Assembly: GCF_030687145.1 (NCBI RefSeq)
Contig: NZ_CP117460.1
Span: 3,100,001 to 3,164,000, forward strand
Reading direction: 5' to 3'
DNA from: Pseudomonas sp. FP1742
Lineage (GTDB): Bacteria > Pseudomonadota > Gammaproteobacteria > Pseudomonadales > Pseudomonadaceae
DNA: 64,000 nt
The notes under the pieces were generated by a model. It did no database searches and was not told the origin of the DNA. It was given only the letters and a program-made list of their open reading frames with translations. The first letter of the stretch is position 1. Every line of letters starts with the position of its first letter. Position numbers and translations under genes: made by a program. Positions 53,253 through 64,000 of the stretch are shown here, piece by piece.

Positions 53253-54384
53253 ACCCTCACCGCCCGCCACTGAAGCGCCCTCTTCCAAGGCGCCCGAACC
53301 GGCTGCCGATCCCGCAAAGAAGGGCATCAAATGGGTGATGCTGCTGATCGTCCTGAGCCTGGCCTGGTACTTGTCGGCTGACCGTTTCACGCCGTATACG
53401 CAACAGGCCAGGGTCGGTGCCTTTGTGATTCCGGTGGCGGCCGAAGTGGCGGGCCGCGTGATCCGCGTGAACGTGCGCAACAACCAGGACGTCAAGGCCG
53501 GCGATGTGCTGTTCGAGGTCGATCAGCAGCCCTATCAAATAGCCGCCGACCGCGCACGCGCTGACCTTGAGTCTACTCGCCGCCAGATCGGTGCCAGCAC
53601 CGCCGGCATTGCCTCCGCGCAAGCCTCGTTGCGGGCGGCCCAGGCCAATGAACTCAAAGCTCGGCAAGATAACCAACGCCTTGAAAGTTTGTACCGCCAA
53701 GACCCCGGCACCATTTCCGTGCGCCTGCTTGAAGCGTCGCGGGCCAGCCGTGAACAGGCTGTCAGCCAGGTCGCCGCGGCCCGTGCCGAAGTCCAGCGCG
53801 CACGGGAACAGGAAGGCGGCAGTGAGGAAGACAACGCACTTTTGCGCAGCGCTGCCACGGCGTTGTCAAAAGCCGAACTCGACATGGCCAACACCCAAGT
53901 CCGCGCTCGCTCGGCGGGTTTGATTACTGACCTGCGCACCGACGTCGGGCAATTCGCCGCGGTCGGCACGCCGGTCATGACCTTGATTGCCATCCACGAT
54001 GTGTGGATCAGTGCGGACATGACCGAGAACAACCTGGGGCGGGTCAAGCCTGGAACTCCGGTGGCGATCGTGCTGGACGCGCTGCCGGGCGAGGTCTTCG
54101 AGGGGCGGGTGCGCAGCGTCGGCTACGGCGTCAGCGTGGGGCAGACGCCGGCGCCGGGCACCTTGCCCAGTGTGCAAAACAGTCGCGACTGGTTGCGTCC
54201 GGCCCAACGCTTCCCGGTGGTAATCGAGTTTTCTGACGAGGCGATGCAGGCGCTACGTGACAATCGCGCCATTCGTGCCGGGGGCCAGGCCGAAGTCATG
54301 GCCTTCCCTGCGCAGAACAATCTGCTGAATCCTTTGGGGCGCTTGTTTGTGTGGCTGATGAGCTGGCTGTCTTATGCCTACTGA
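53245..54384 (+). CDS. HlyD/EmrA-family membrane fusion protein
   Basis: The 379-residue protein has a proline-rich cytoplasmic N-terminus, one membrane helix (about 30-47), then a lipoyl half-motif (VAAEVAGRVIRVNVRNNQDVKAGDVLFEVD), an alpha-helical hairpin (about 95-215) and the second lipoyl/beta-barrel segment (ADMTENNLGRVKPGTPVAIVLDALPGEVFEGRV). It bridges the inner and outer membrane parts of the pump. The gene overlaps both neighbours. Confidence 0.9.
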   Translation: MSEPSPPATEAPSSKAPEPAADPAKKGIKWVMLLIVLSLAWYLSADRFTPYTQQARVGAFVIPVAAEVAGRVIRVNVRNNQDVKAGDVLFEVDQQPYQIAADRARADLESTRRQIGASTAGIASAQASLRAAQANELKARQDNQRLESLYRQDPGTISVRLLEASRASREQAVSQVAAARAEVQRAREQEGGSEEDNALLRSAATALSKAELDMANTQVRARSAGLITDLRTDVGQFAAVGTPVMTLIAIHDVWISADMTENNLGRVKPGTPVAIVLDALPGEVFEGRVRSVGYGVSVGQTPAPGTLPSVQNSRDWLRPAQRFPVVIEFSDEAMQALRDNRAIRAGGQAEVMAFPAQNNLLNPLGRLFVWLMSWLSYAY

Positions 54385-55405
54385 TCGTCCGCCCGGATTT
54401 CAACGGGCGCCGCGTCTGGCCATTGGCACGGCGTTGTGCCTGGCCATCAGCTTCGGCCTGGCACTGCCGATTCCGTTTATTGCGCCGGTGCTTTGCGTGT
54501 TGCTGTTGGCCACGCTTAACAAACCCCTGCCATTCAAGGCCGGCGTGATGCTGGCAGTGGTTGCGATGCTGACCACCGGCATCGGCCTGTTGCTGATCCC
54601 GGTCTTGCGTTACTACCCCCTTAGCGGTGTGTTGCTGATCGGTGTCAGCCTGTTTCTGGCCTTCGGTTTCGGGCTACGTGGCGGCAACGCCTTGATCGTG
54701 ACCTTTCTGATCATCGGCCTGACCATGATTTCCTCGGCCGGCGTTGCCGAGTTCGATCTGGCGATGATGGTCATCGGTGCCCTGGTCAAGGCCTTGCTCC
54801 TCGCCGTCATCGTCGTCGCGATCAGTCACTGGCTGTTTCCCGACCCGGCCAATGCGCCCTCCCCACCCGCCGCCAGCACTCTGCCGGCGCAGGAAGTGGC
54901 GAGGATTGCGCTGCGTGCCACCCTGATCGTCATACCGGCGTTCTTGTTGGCGCTGATCGACCCGGCCAGTTATCTGCCGATCATTTTGAAAGCGGTCAGT
55001 CTGGGCCAGCAGAGTTCAACGGTAACGACGCGCAATGCCAGTCGCGAACTGCTCGGCTCGACCTTGATGGGCGGGCTGTTGGCCATTGTGTTCTGGTGCG
55101 CGCTCAGCCTGTTCGTGCACTTGTGGATGTTCTTTCTGTGGATGCTGCTGTTCGGCTTGCTGTTGGCGCGCAAGCTCTATGCCCTGAGTCCGACTCGACA
55201 AACCCCGGGGTTCTGGCTCAACACCCTGGTCACGCTGATCATTCTGCTTGGCCAATCGGTTCAGGACAGTCTTGCCGGCAAAGACGTCTATACCGCCTTC
55301 GCCGTGCGCATGGGACTGTTTATCGCCCTCACGCTTTATGCCGACCTGATGGTTCACCTGATCGAACAGCGGCAGAGAACGCCAGGGGCTCAGGGCGTTA
55401 CCTGA
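54374..55405 (+). CDS. DUF2955/FUSC-like inner-membrane efflux component
   Basis: The 343-residue protein has about ten membrane spans in two blocks (about 15-150 and 175-325) separated by a short soluble loop, and matches the DUF2955 family related to the fusaric-acid/AaeB exporters. Full AaeB proteins are about 650 residues with large soluble domains, which are missing here, as is usual for DUF2955. Together with the upstream OMF and MFP genes it makes a complete aromatic-acid-type exporter. Its stop overlaps the convergent gene at 55390. Confidence 0.85.
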   Translation: MPTDRPPGFQRAPRLAIGTALCLAISFGLALPIPFIAPVLCVLLLATLNKPLPFKAGVMLAVVAMLTTGIGLLLIPVLRYYPLSGVLLIGVSLFLAFGFGLRGGNALIVTFLIIGLTMISSAGVAEFDLAMMVIGALVKALLLAVIVVAISHWLFPDPANAPSPPAASTLPAQEVARIALRATLIVIPAFLLALIDPASYLPIILKAVSLGQQSSTVTTRNASRELLGSTLMGGLLAIVFWCALSLFVHLWMFFLWMLLFGLLLARKLYALSPTRQTPGFWLNTLVTLIILLGQSVQDSLAGKDVYTAFAVRMGLFIALTLYADLMVHLIEQRQRTPGAQGVT

Positions 55406-55842
55406 TAACCCCGCCCTTGCAGGCAGCTGGTATAGGCGGTTGAACTGGTCGACGCGTTGGTCTGTTGCTGCGCCCGACGCTCCTGACGCTGGCGCGCGCC
55501 ACCAACCACTGCGCCCGCCGTTGCGGTTTGCCCGGCCCGGTTCTGGCGATATTCCTGTTTCACATCGTCATCGACCCCCTCGTAAAACTCGTCATGCTGA
55601 CGCCCCCGCACCTCAGCGCCCACCGCCCCGGCAGCGGCACCCACCGCAGCACCGCGCAGTCGCCCGCCCGAGGGTGGTGGGGTTGAGGAACTCTGACTCG
55701 CCGCGACGTTGCGGCAATCGTTGATGTCCAGCTGGGTTTGTTGCGAACTCTGCCCTTTCAACGGCACAACCGTTTCGGCCTGGACCTGCGTACAGGCCAT
55801 CGACACTACGACACACAGACTAAAAGACGATAACCGACTCAT
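55390..55842 (-). CDS. Glycine-zipper envelope protein
   Basis: The 150-residue protein has a signal peptide (MSRLSSFSLCVVVSMACTQVQA) and a glycine-zipper stretch GGRLRGAAVGAAAGAVGAEV (about 60-79), a second shorter one (AGAVVGGA) and a basic, glutamine-rich tail ending in SCLQGRGYQVTP. Such proteins sit in the periplasm or outer membrane. Its ATG overlaps the AraC gene stop, so it is co-transcribed with that regulator. Specific function unknown. Confidence 0.75.
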   Translation of the reverse strand: MSRLSSFSLCVVVSMACTQVQAETVVPLKGQSSQQTQLDINDCRNVAASQSSSTPPPSGGRLRGAAVGAAAGAVGAEVRGRQHDEFYEGVDDDVKQEYRQNRAGQTATAGAVVGGARQRQERRAQQQTNASTSSTAYTSCLQGRGYQVTP

Positions 55843-56765
55843 GATGATCTCCGACCAGGTCCACTGTGTTTGCGGGCGAGCGTCTGGCTGGGAAGCTCCT
55901 GGAACAACGCTCGATAACTGCTGGAAAACCGCCCCAAATGCCAGAACGACCAGTGCATCGCCACTTGCGCGACCGTCGTTTCCTTGTCAGTTCGGCTGAG
56001 CAATTCACGGCGGGCGCTGTTGAGCCGACGCAAGCGCAACCAATGCGTGGGTGTCATCCCGGTATACGCCTTGAATGCATGCTGCAACTGACGCAACGAC
56101 ACCCCGGCCACCCGGGACAGTTCCAGCAAGTTGAGGGTGTCTTCCGGGGTATCGGCGGCCCATTCGGCAACGCGTTTCATCACCGTTCGCTCTTCGGCCC
56201 GGCGCTGCAAGCCTGCGCGATCCAGGCACACACAGGCGTTATCGAGGATGTACAAACAGTCCTCCAGCAATTGCTGGGTCAACGCCTCTTTGCTCGGCGG
56301 ATCCAGCGTCTGCTCCAGTCGCGTCAAGGTGCCGCTCAACCAGCGGCTGAACAGCGCGTTCTGCCCGCAATTGAGCGGCGACATGAACAAGCCTTCGAGC
56401 CGTGCCACGTCCAGGCCATGCTGATGAACGAATTGCGGCCCGAACACCACGGCGATTTCCTGGTAGTTCTCCGGGGTGATCCAGATGTTGCGGCTTTCGC
56501 CGTTCAGCACGTACAGCGAGTTATCGCTGCGATCGAAACAGAACGCCAGCGAGCCTTCGGGAGCGCTGAAATTCTGCTCGACCCGAGTGTTCATCTGTTC
56601 TTCGTAAATCTCCACGCCTTGCAAGTCCAGATAGCGCACCCGCCCGGCGAAATGCCCCGGCGACATCTGCTGATAGTGCTGCACCCAACCCGGTGTGGCG
56701 CGGATCTGCTCGGCCACGTCGGCGGTATTGAACGCTTGAACCTGTAACGGATTGCACGCTGTCAT
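55839..56765 (-). CDS. AraC-family regulator
   Basis: The 308-residue protein has an N-terminal sensing domain and a C-terminal AraC HTH (about 195-295: LLELSRVAGVSLRQLQHAFKAYTGMTPTHWLRLRRL and WSFWHLGRFSSSYRALFQELPSQTL). The overall form resembles EutR-like AraC proteins. It is divergent from the glutamine-synthetase-like gene, with a 162-base gap, so control of the gamma-glutamylpolyamine genes is likely but unproven. RBS and ATG at 56765 are clear. Confidence 0.85.
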   Translation of the reverse strand: MTACNPLQVQAFNTADVAEQIRATPGWVQHYQQMSPGHFAGRVRYLDLQGVEIYEEQMNTRVEQNFSAPEGSLAFCFDRSDNSLYVLNGESRNIWITPENYQEIAVVFGPQFVHQHGLDVARLEGLFMSPLNCGQNALFSRWLSGTLTRLEQTLDPPSKEALTQQLLEDCLYILDNACVCLDRAGLQRRAEERTVMKRVAEWAADTPEDTLNLLELSRVAGVSLRQLQHAFKAYTGMTPTHWLRLRRLNSARRELLSRTDKETTVAQVAMHWSFWHLGRFSSSYRALFQELPSQTLARKHSGPGRRSS

Positions 56766-56927
56766 GGGATGACCTTACGCACTCGTTTGGTGCGTTTTGG
56801 TGCTGCTGAAAGTGGATAGATGGAATGGCGAGGCTCACCCAAGATAGTCGTCAACGCGCCACAGGGGAAGTGTCTGGTGGATGAGACCGCCCTCCCCGGC
56901 GTTAATCAAACCCACAATGAGGTCTTT

Positions 56928-58286
56928 ATGAATGTCCCTTTCGATCAGCTGTTCACGTGGCTGAAAGATCACAAGATTACCGAGGTCGAGTGTGTGGTCA
57001 GCGACTTGACCGGCATTGCTCGCGGCAAGATTGCACCCACCAACAAGTTCCTGCATGAGCGAGGCATGCGCCTGCCGGAAAGTGTGCTGTTGCAAACGGT
57101 AACCGGGGACTTTGTCGACGACGACATCTATTACGACCTGCTCGACCCGGCCGACATCGACATGGTCTGCAAGCCCGTCGCCGACGCGGTTTACGTGGTG
57201 CCATGGGCCATCGAACCCACCGCCATCGTGATCCACGACACCTTCGACAAGTTCGGCAACCCCATCGAACTGTCGCCGCGCAACGTGCTGAAGAAAGTGC
57301 TGCAGCTCTACACCGACAAAGGCTGGCAGCCGATTGTCGCGCCGGAGATGGAGTTCTACCTGACCCAGCGCTGCGAAGACCCGGACTTGCCGCTCAAGGC
57401 ACCATTGGGGCGTTCAGGCCGCGCGGAAAGCGGTCGTCAGTCGTTTTCCATCGACGCCGCCAACGAGTTCGATCCACTGTTTGAAGACGTCTACGACTGG
57501 TGCGAACTGCAGGGCCTGGACCTCGACACGCTGATCCACGAAGACGGCCCGGCACAGATGGAAATCAACTTCCGTCATGGCGATGCGCTGCACCTGGCAG
57601 ACCAGATCACCGTGTTCAAACGCACCCTGCGCGAGGCGGCACTCAAGCACAACGTCACCGCGACCTTCATGGCCAAACCCATCGGTGACGAGCCCGGCAG
57701 CGCCATGCATCTCCATCAAAGCGTGGTCGACATCGCCACTGGCCAGCCGATCTTCGCCGATGCCGACGGGCAGATGAGCGCGCTGTTCCGGCACCACATC
57801 GGCGGCCTGCAAAAGTACATCCCCAAAGTGCTGCCGATGTTCGCGCCCAACGTCAATTCGTTCCGCCGCTTCCTGCCCGACACCTCGGCACCGGTCAACG
57901 TCGAATGGGGCGAAGAAAACCGCACCGTCGGCCTGCGCGTGCCGACCTCGAGCCCCGACGCCATGCGCGTGGAAAACCGTTTGCCGGGCGCCGACGCCAA
58001 CCCCTATCTGGCGATTGCCGCGAGCCTGCTGTGCGGCTACCTGGGCATGGTCGAACAGATCGAACCGAGCGCCGCGGTACAGGGCCGTGCCTACGAGCGA
58101 CGCAACCTGCGTCTGCCGATCACCATCGAAGACGCCCTCACGCGCATGGAGGAATGCGAAACCATCAAGCGTTATCTGGGGAGCAAATTCGTCCGGGGGT
58201 ATGTCGCGGTCAAACGCGCCGAACACGAGAACTTCAAGCGCGTGATCAGCTCCTGGGAGCGGGAATTCTTATTGCTCAGCGTCTAA
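56928..58286 (+). CDS. Gamma-glutamylpolyamine synthetase (glutamine-synthetase family)
   Basis: The 452-residue protein is a GS-family ligase of PuuA/SpuI type. EMEFYL, GPAQMEINFRHGD, GSAMHLHQS and NSFRRFLPDTSAP carry the metal and ATP residues. It is shorter than GlnA (about 468) and lacks the adenylylation Tyr loop. It joins glutamate to putrescine or a related amine as the first step of gamma-glutamylated polyamine breakdown. The ATG at 56928 follows GAGG; upstream codons are non-conserved. The neighbouring binding protein and PuuB-like oxidase support the role. Confidence 0.88.
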   Translation: MNVPFDQLFTWLKDHKITEVECVVSDLTGIARGKIAPTNKFLHERGMRLPESVLLQTVTGDFVDDDIYYDLLDPADIDMVCKPVADAVYVVPWAIEPTAIVIHDTFDKFGNPIELSPRNVLKKVLQLYTDKGWQPIVAPEMEFYLTQRCEDPDLPLKAPLGRSGRAESGRQSFSIDAANEFDPLFEDVYDWCELQGLDLDTLIHEDGPAQMEINFRHGDALHLADQITVFKRTLREAALKHNVTATFMAKPIGDEPGSAMHLHQSVVDIATGQPIFADADGQMSALFRHHIGGLQKYIPKVLPMFAPNVNSFRRFLPDTSAPVNVEWGEENRTVGLRVPTSSPDAMRVENRLPGADANPYLAIAASLLCGYLGMVEQIEPSAAVQGRAYERRNLRLPITIEDALTRMEECETIKRYLGSKFVRGYVAVKRAEHENFKRVISSWEREFLLLSV

Positions 58287-58307
58287 CCCCCCTAATGATC
58301 GTTCCTG

Positions 58308-60829
<2,522 letters not shown>

Positions 60830-60877
60830 GATTCGTGGTAATGGCTTTGCACATACCCTGAAGCCGAAGTGCAGTCC

Positions 60878-61007
60878 GTAGCAGCTGGCGAAGCCTGCGT
60901 TCGGCTGCGAAGCAGTCGTAAAATCGGAAACTGCGGTGTATCAGGCAGACCGCGTTAGCCGGATTCACGCTGCTTCGCAGCCGAACGCCGGCTTCGCCAG
61001 CTGCTAC
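60878..61007. repeat. Inverted repeat pair of a second family
   Basis: Two 38-base arms (60878-60915 and 60970-61007) are inverted copies with one mismatch and contain GCAGCTGGCGAAGC and TTCGGCTGCGAAGCAG. This is a different Pseudomonas intergenic repeat from the REPINs at 48772 and 58308. It fills most of the gap between puuB and pqiA. Confidence 0.88.
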
Positions 61008-61128
61008 AAATGCCCTCTAGTGCCGCATTCGGGTTATCCCTGGAGTAGCCTTTAGATTTGCTCAATCGCAAGTCACTTCTATATTGAGGGAGTGCTCTGA
61101 CTTTTCTGCCTCCCGGCGAGTGCTGCCC

Positions 61129-61725
61129 ATGGCGACGACTGCCCCATTGATCATCTGCGAGCACTGCGACTGCGTGTATGAAAAAGTCACGCTCGCCAAA
61201 CATCAAAAGGCCCTGTGCGTCCGTTGCGGCGGCGTGCTTGCGCGTTACAACGGTTTGTCGGTGCAACAACGCCTGGCGCTGAGTTTCACGGCGGCAGTGC
61301 TGTGGACTTTCGCCAATTTCTATCCGGTCATGAGCATCAGCCTCAAGGGCATGAAGAACAGCGCGACGCTGTGGGATTCGGTGGTGGCGTTGAGCCAGGG
61401 GCCAATCACTTTCATTGCGCTGGTGGCGGCGATTTCCATCATCATTGCGCCGATGTTCCAGTTGCTCCTGCTGATCTGGGTATTGAGTTTCGCCCTCGCC
61501 TCCCAACGTTCCCCAGGCTTCAAGCTATGCATGCGCTGGCTGGAAACCCTCAGGCCCTGGAGCATGCTGGAAGTCTGCTTGCTGGGGGCCATGGTCGCGG
61601 TGTTCAAGCTCGCCGGGTTGCTGGATGTGCTGCCGGGTATCGGCATGTTTGCCCTGGCCGTCCTCAGCCTGTTGCTGATCCGCATCGCCGGGCGCGATGT
61701 GCGTGATTTGTGGGACACCCTGTGA
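61129..61725 (+). CDS. pqiA: PqiA-like membrane protein, first copy
   Basis: The 198-residue protein begins with a zinc-ribbon-like CEHCDCVYEK...LCVRCG segment (residues 9-34) and has four membrane spans, the half-size PqiA domain. In Escherichia PqiA has two such domains in one chain; here they are split into two genes. PqiA is the inner-membrane partner of the PqiB MCE protein in lipid transport and envelope integrity. The ATG at 61129 is preferred to an upstream TTG at 61084. Confidence 0.87.
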   Translation: MATTAPLIICEHCDCVYEKVTLAKHQKALCVRCGGVLARYNGLSVQQRLALSFTAAVLWTFANFYPVMSISLKGMKNSATLWDSVVALSQGPITFIALVAAISIIIAPMFQLLLLIWVLSFALASQRSPGFKLCMRWLETLRPWSMLEVCLLGAMVAVFKLAGLLDVLPGIGMFALAVLSLLLIRIAGRDVRDLWDTL

Positions 61726-62390
61726 ACAGGCCGCCGCTCGCCAGCGAACTCAACCTGTGCCTGTGCCACAGTTGTGGCATGGCCTGCGACATGACTGAGC
61801 AACCTCACGAATGCGAACGCTGCTGTGCGCCGTTGCATGCCCGCAAACCTGATTCACTGACCCGGACATGGGCCTATCTGCTGGCCTCACTGGTGTTTTA
61901 TATCCCGGCCAATCTGCTGCCGGTAATGAACACCAGTCTGTTCGGCAACGGCTCCGACAGCACCATCATGAGCGGGGTGTTGGAGTTCTGGGCACACGGT
62001 GCGTGGGACATTGCGCTGATCATTTTCATTGCCAGCATCGCGGTGCCGGGCATCAAGTTCGTTGCTCTCTCCCTGCTGCTGATCACAGTGCAACGCGGCA
62101 GCTTCTGGGCGCGCAAGGAACGCTCGAGGCTTTACCGTTTCGTCGAGCTGATCGGCTACTGGTCGATGCTCGACGTCATTGTCGTTGCGCTGGTGGCCGC
62201 ATTGGTGAAATTCCAGGCTTTGGGCGATATCGAACCGCGCCCGGGCATTCTGTTCTTTGGTCTGGTGGTGGTGTTCACCATGTTGTCGGCGATGAGTTTC
62301 GACCCGCGGCTGATCTGGGATAACGAGCGGGATAAAGCGCTGCAAAACCCACAAGATGAGGAGCCCATGGATGAAGTCCCAAGCCACTGA
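61722..62390 (+). CDS. pqiA: PqiA-like membrane protein, second copy
   Basis: The 222-residue protein has its own CX2C pairs (CLCHSCGMACDM, CERCCAPL) and four membrane spans (FYIPANLLPVMNTSLFG in TM1). It starts at a GTG that overlaps the stop of the first copy (GTGA), so the two are translationally coupled and together correspond to full-length PqiA. A GTG at 61710 is also possible. It overlaps pqiB by 20 bases. Confidence 0.87.
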   Translation: MNRPPLASELNLCLCHSCGMACDMTEQPHECERCCAPLHARKPDSLTRTWAYLLASLVFYIPANLLPVMNTSLFGNGSDSTIMSGVLEFWAHGAWDIALIIFIASIAVPGIKFVALSLLLITVQRGSFWARKERSRLYRFVELIGYWSMLDVIVVALVAALVKFQALGDIEPRPGILFFGLVVVFTMLSAMSFDPRLIWDNERDKALQNPQDEEPMDEVPSH

Positions 62391-64000
62391 CGGTCCGCAA
62401 GCCCCTGGCCAGGCCGCGATCAAGACCCGTCGCTTCAGCGTTTCTCTGGTGTGGATAGTGCCGATCGTTGCGGTGCTGGTGGGGATTTCCCTGGTGGTGC
62501 ACAGCTGGCTGCAGGAAGGCCCGACCATTACCGTCACGTTCAAGACCGGTAGCGGCCTGGTAGCCAACAAGACCGAGGTCAAATACCGCAACGTGGTTAT
62601 CGGCCGTGTCTCGGAGGTGAAACTGAGCGGCGACCAGAAACGCGTCGACGCCACGATCCAGCTCGACAAACAGGCTGAAAGCTTTACTCGCGCAGACTCG
62701 CAATTCTGGGTTGTGCGGCCGCGCATCGGTGCCGGTGGCGTTTCGGGCATCGATACCTTGCTGTCGGGCGACTACATTGGTGCCGACATCGGCCAGGCCG
62801 ATGCCCGCTCCAAACACTTCACCGGGCTGGAAAACCCGCCGCCCATTACCTATGGCGAGCCGGGTAAACGCTTCATGCTGCACACCCAGGACCTCGGCTC
62901 GCTGGACATCGGCTCCCCCGTCTATTACCGCAAGATCCCCGTCGGGCAAGTGGTGGCGTATGCACTGGATGCCGACGGCAAAGGGGTGAACATCGAGATC
63001 TTCGTGCATGCACCCAATGACGCCTTCGTCACCGAGAACACCCGGTTCTGGAACGCCAGCGGTATTGATGTAAATGTCGGCGCCAACGGTTTTTCGGTGA
63101 AGACCGAATCCCTGTCAGCCTTGTTGGTGGGCGGCGTCGCCTTTCGCGCGCCGGAATACAGTCCTAACGATGAAGTGGCCATCGAGGATAAAGCCTTCGA
63201 CCTGTTCGAGGATGAGCACACCGCCCTCGCCCCGCCCAACGGCAAGGCGCAGTTCCTGAGCTTGCGTTTCGATCAGGCGTTGCGCGGGCTCAAGGTTGAT
63301 GCACCGGTGGAGTTTCTTGGTGTGGAGATCGGCCGGGTGGTGGCGGTCAATCTGGATTTCGACGCGAAAAAACGCAGCTTTCCGGTCAATGTCGGCATCG
63401 TGATCTACCCGCAACGCCTCGGTAAGGCTCACATCAAAATGCTCGAGGCCTTGAAGCATGACCCCAATGACGAATCTGCAACCGTGCGCCTGCTAGGCTC
63501 CTTCATCGAAAACGGCCTGCGAGCTCAGGCCCGTAGCGGCAATCTGTTGACCGGTCAGCTTTACATTTCGCTCGACTTCTATCCCAAGGCGGAGAAAGTC
63601 GCGTTCGATCCGTCGGCCCGCCCCATCTCTATTCCCACCATTCCCGGCAGCCTTGAGCAGTTGCAGGAAAAACTCGAGAGCATGGTCAACAAGATCAACC
63701 AGCTGCCCATCGAACGCATAGCCGGCAACCTCGACAGCAACCTCGTCGAACTGCGCAAAGGCTTAGCACAATTCAACGCCAAGACCCTGCCCGGCGTGCA
63801 AACCACCTTGGCGGACGTCAGCAAGACCTTGCAGTCGGCCAGCTCGACCCTCGCCGACGATTCACCGCAGAGGGAGCAATTGAGCCAGACCCTGGACGAG
63901 CTCGGACGCATGTCGCGCTCGTTGCGTGAACTCTCGGACTACATGGGGCGGCATCCGGAATCGCTGATTCGCGGCCGCCCCGACAATGCCGCGCCGATGG
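62371..64000 (+). CDS. pqiB: PqiB-like MCE-domain protein (partial)
   Basis: The first 543 codons are present; the gene continues past the right edge. After a short cytoplasmic start there is one membrane helix (about 24-44), then three MCE/MlaD domains beginning at GPTITVTFKTGSGLVANKTEVKYRNV, FMLHTQDLGSLDIGSPVYYRKIPVG and SLRFDQALRGLKVDAPVEFLGVEIG, and then helical coiled-coil (about 430-520). MCE rings form tunnels for lipids between the membranes. ATG 62371 is preceded by GAGGAG. Confidence 0.9.
   Translation, partial: MKSQATDGPQAPGQAAIKTRRFSVSLVWIVPIVAVLVGISLVVHSWLQEGPTITVTFKTGSGLVANKTEVKYRNVVIGRVSEVKLSGDQKRVDATIQLDKQAESFTRADSQFWVVRPRIGAGGVSGIDTLLSGDYIGADIGQADARSKHFTGLENPPPITYGEPGKRFMLHTQDLGSLDIGSPVYYRKIPVGQVVAYALDADGKGVNIEIFVHAPNDAFVTENTRFWNASGIDVNVGANGFSVKTESLSALLVGGVAFRAPEYSPNDEVAIEDKAFDLFEDEHTALAPPNGKAQFLSLRFDQALRGLKVDAPVEFLGVEIGRVVAVNLDFDAKKRSFPVNVGIVIYPQRLGKAHIKMLEALKHDPNDESATVRLLGSFIENGLRAQARSGNLLTGQLYISLDFYPKAEKVAFDPSARPISIPTIPGSLEQLQEKLESMVNKINQLPIERIAGNLDSNLVELRKGLAQFNAKTLPGVQTTLADVSKTLQSASSTLADDSPQREQLSQTLDELGRMSRSLRELSDYMGRHPESLIRGRPDNAAPM

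Noticed and set aside
57414..58226. Minus-strand 270-codon frame opposite the GS-like gene
   Set aside because: Antisense shadow of a conserved enzyme.

Overview
The window looks like a chromosome segment of a Pseudomonas of the fluorescens/putida type. The support is antABC-antR, vanAB-vanR, an Anbu operon, cstA-yjiX, gamma-glutamylpolyamine genes, pqiAAB, and REP/REPIN repeats with the GTGGGAGCGGGCTTGC core. Species cannot be fixed from this sequence alone.

Layout. (1) 1-7031: anthranilate dioxygenase genes antABC with a branched-chain-type ABC transporter downstream, and the AraC-type activator antR divergent. (2) 7.0-12.6 kb: accessory stretch with a decayed transposase, a LysR regulator, an aromatic-acid MFS importer, a carboxylesterase, an orphan antitoxin-like gene and an mvaT 3' fragment. 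(3) 12.6-29.8 kb: a large aromatic catabolism and export locus. Thirteen minus-strand genes encode an extradiol (VOC) dioxygenase, a small Rieske protein, an FAD monooxygenase, a DUF1302/DUF1329/YCF48/RND envelope module, an MFS protein, two SDR-type enzymes, a cupin, a FAH-family hydrolase and a cyclase. Divergent from them are a NodD-like LysR regulator and a C-C-hydrolase-like alpha/beta hydrolase. (4) 30.2-33.1 kb: vanAB and vanR. (5) 33.4-35.0 kb: an HNH nuclease and a 5'-truncated AAA ATPase, resembling a Septu-type (PtuAB) defence pair. (6) 35.1-39.1 kb: Anbu proteasome-like peptidase operon. (7) 40.0-45.6 kb: a compact putative biosynthetic operon led by an ectoine-synthase-like gene. 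(8) 46.3-64 kb: more ordinary Pseudomonas content: yjiX-cstA, a two-component system, a tripartite efflux system, polyamine catabolism and pqiAAB.

Main result. The 12.6-29.8 kb locus carries three sites with the exact architecture ATC-N9-GAT-N7-ATC-N9-GAT, the layout of the rhizobial nod box bound by NodD. They lie about 100-113 bp upstream of the extradiol dioxygenase gene (27328-27364), the FAD monooxygenase gene (25874-25910) and the alpha/beta hydrolase gene (28533-28569), around a regulator that resembles NodD along its whole length. I infer a flavonoid- or related aryl-ketone-responsive catabolic regulon. Naringenin degradation in Herbaspirillum, controlled by the NodD-like FdeR, is the closest precedent I know. 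The substrate is not proven by sequence.

Second candidate. The operon at 39998-45573 combines a stand-alone EctC-like cyclase, an MFS exporter, an adenylate-forming ligase, a methyltransferase-like protein and an acyl-CoA-dehydrogenase-fold flavoprotein, with no ectA or ectB. I recognise no known product for this set.
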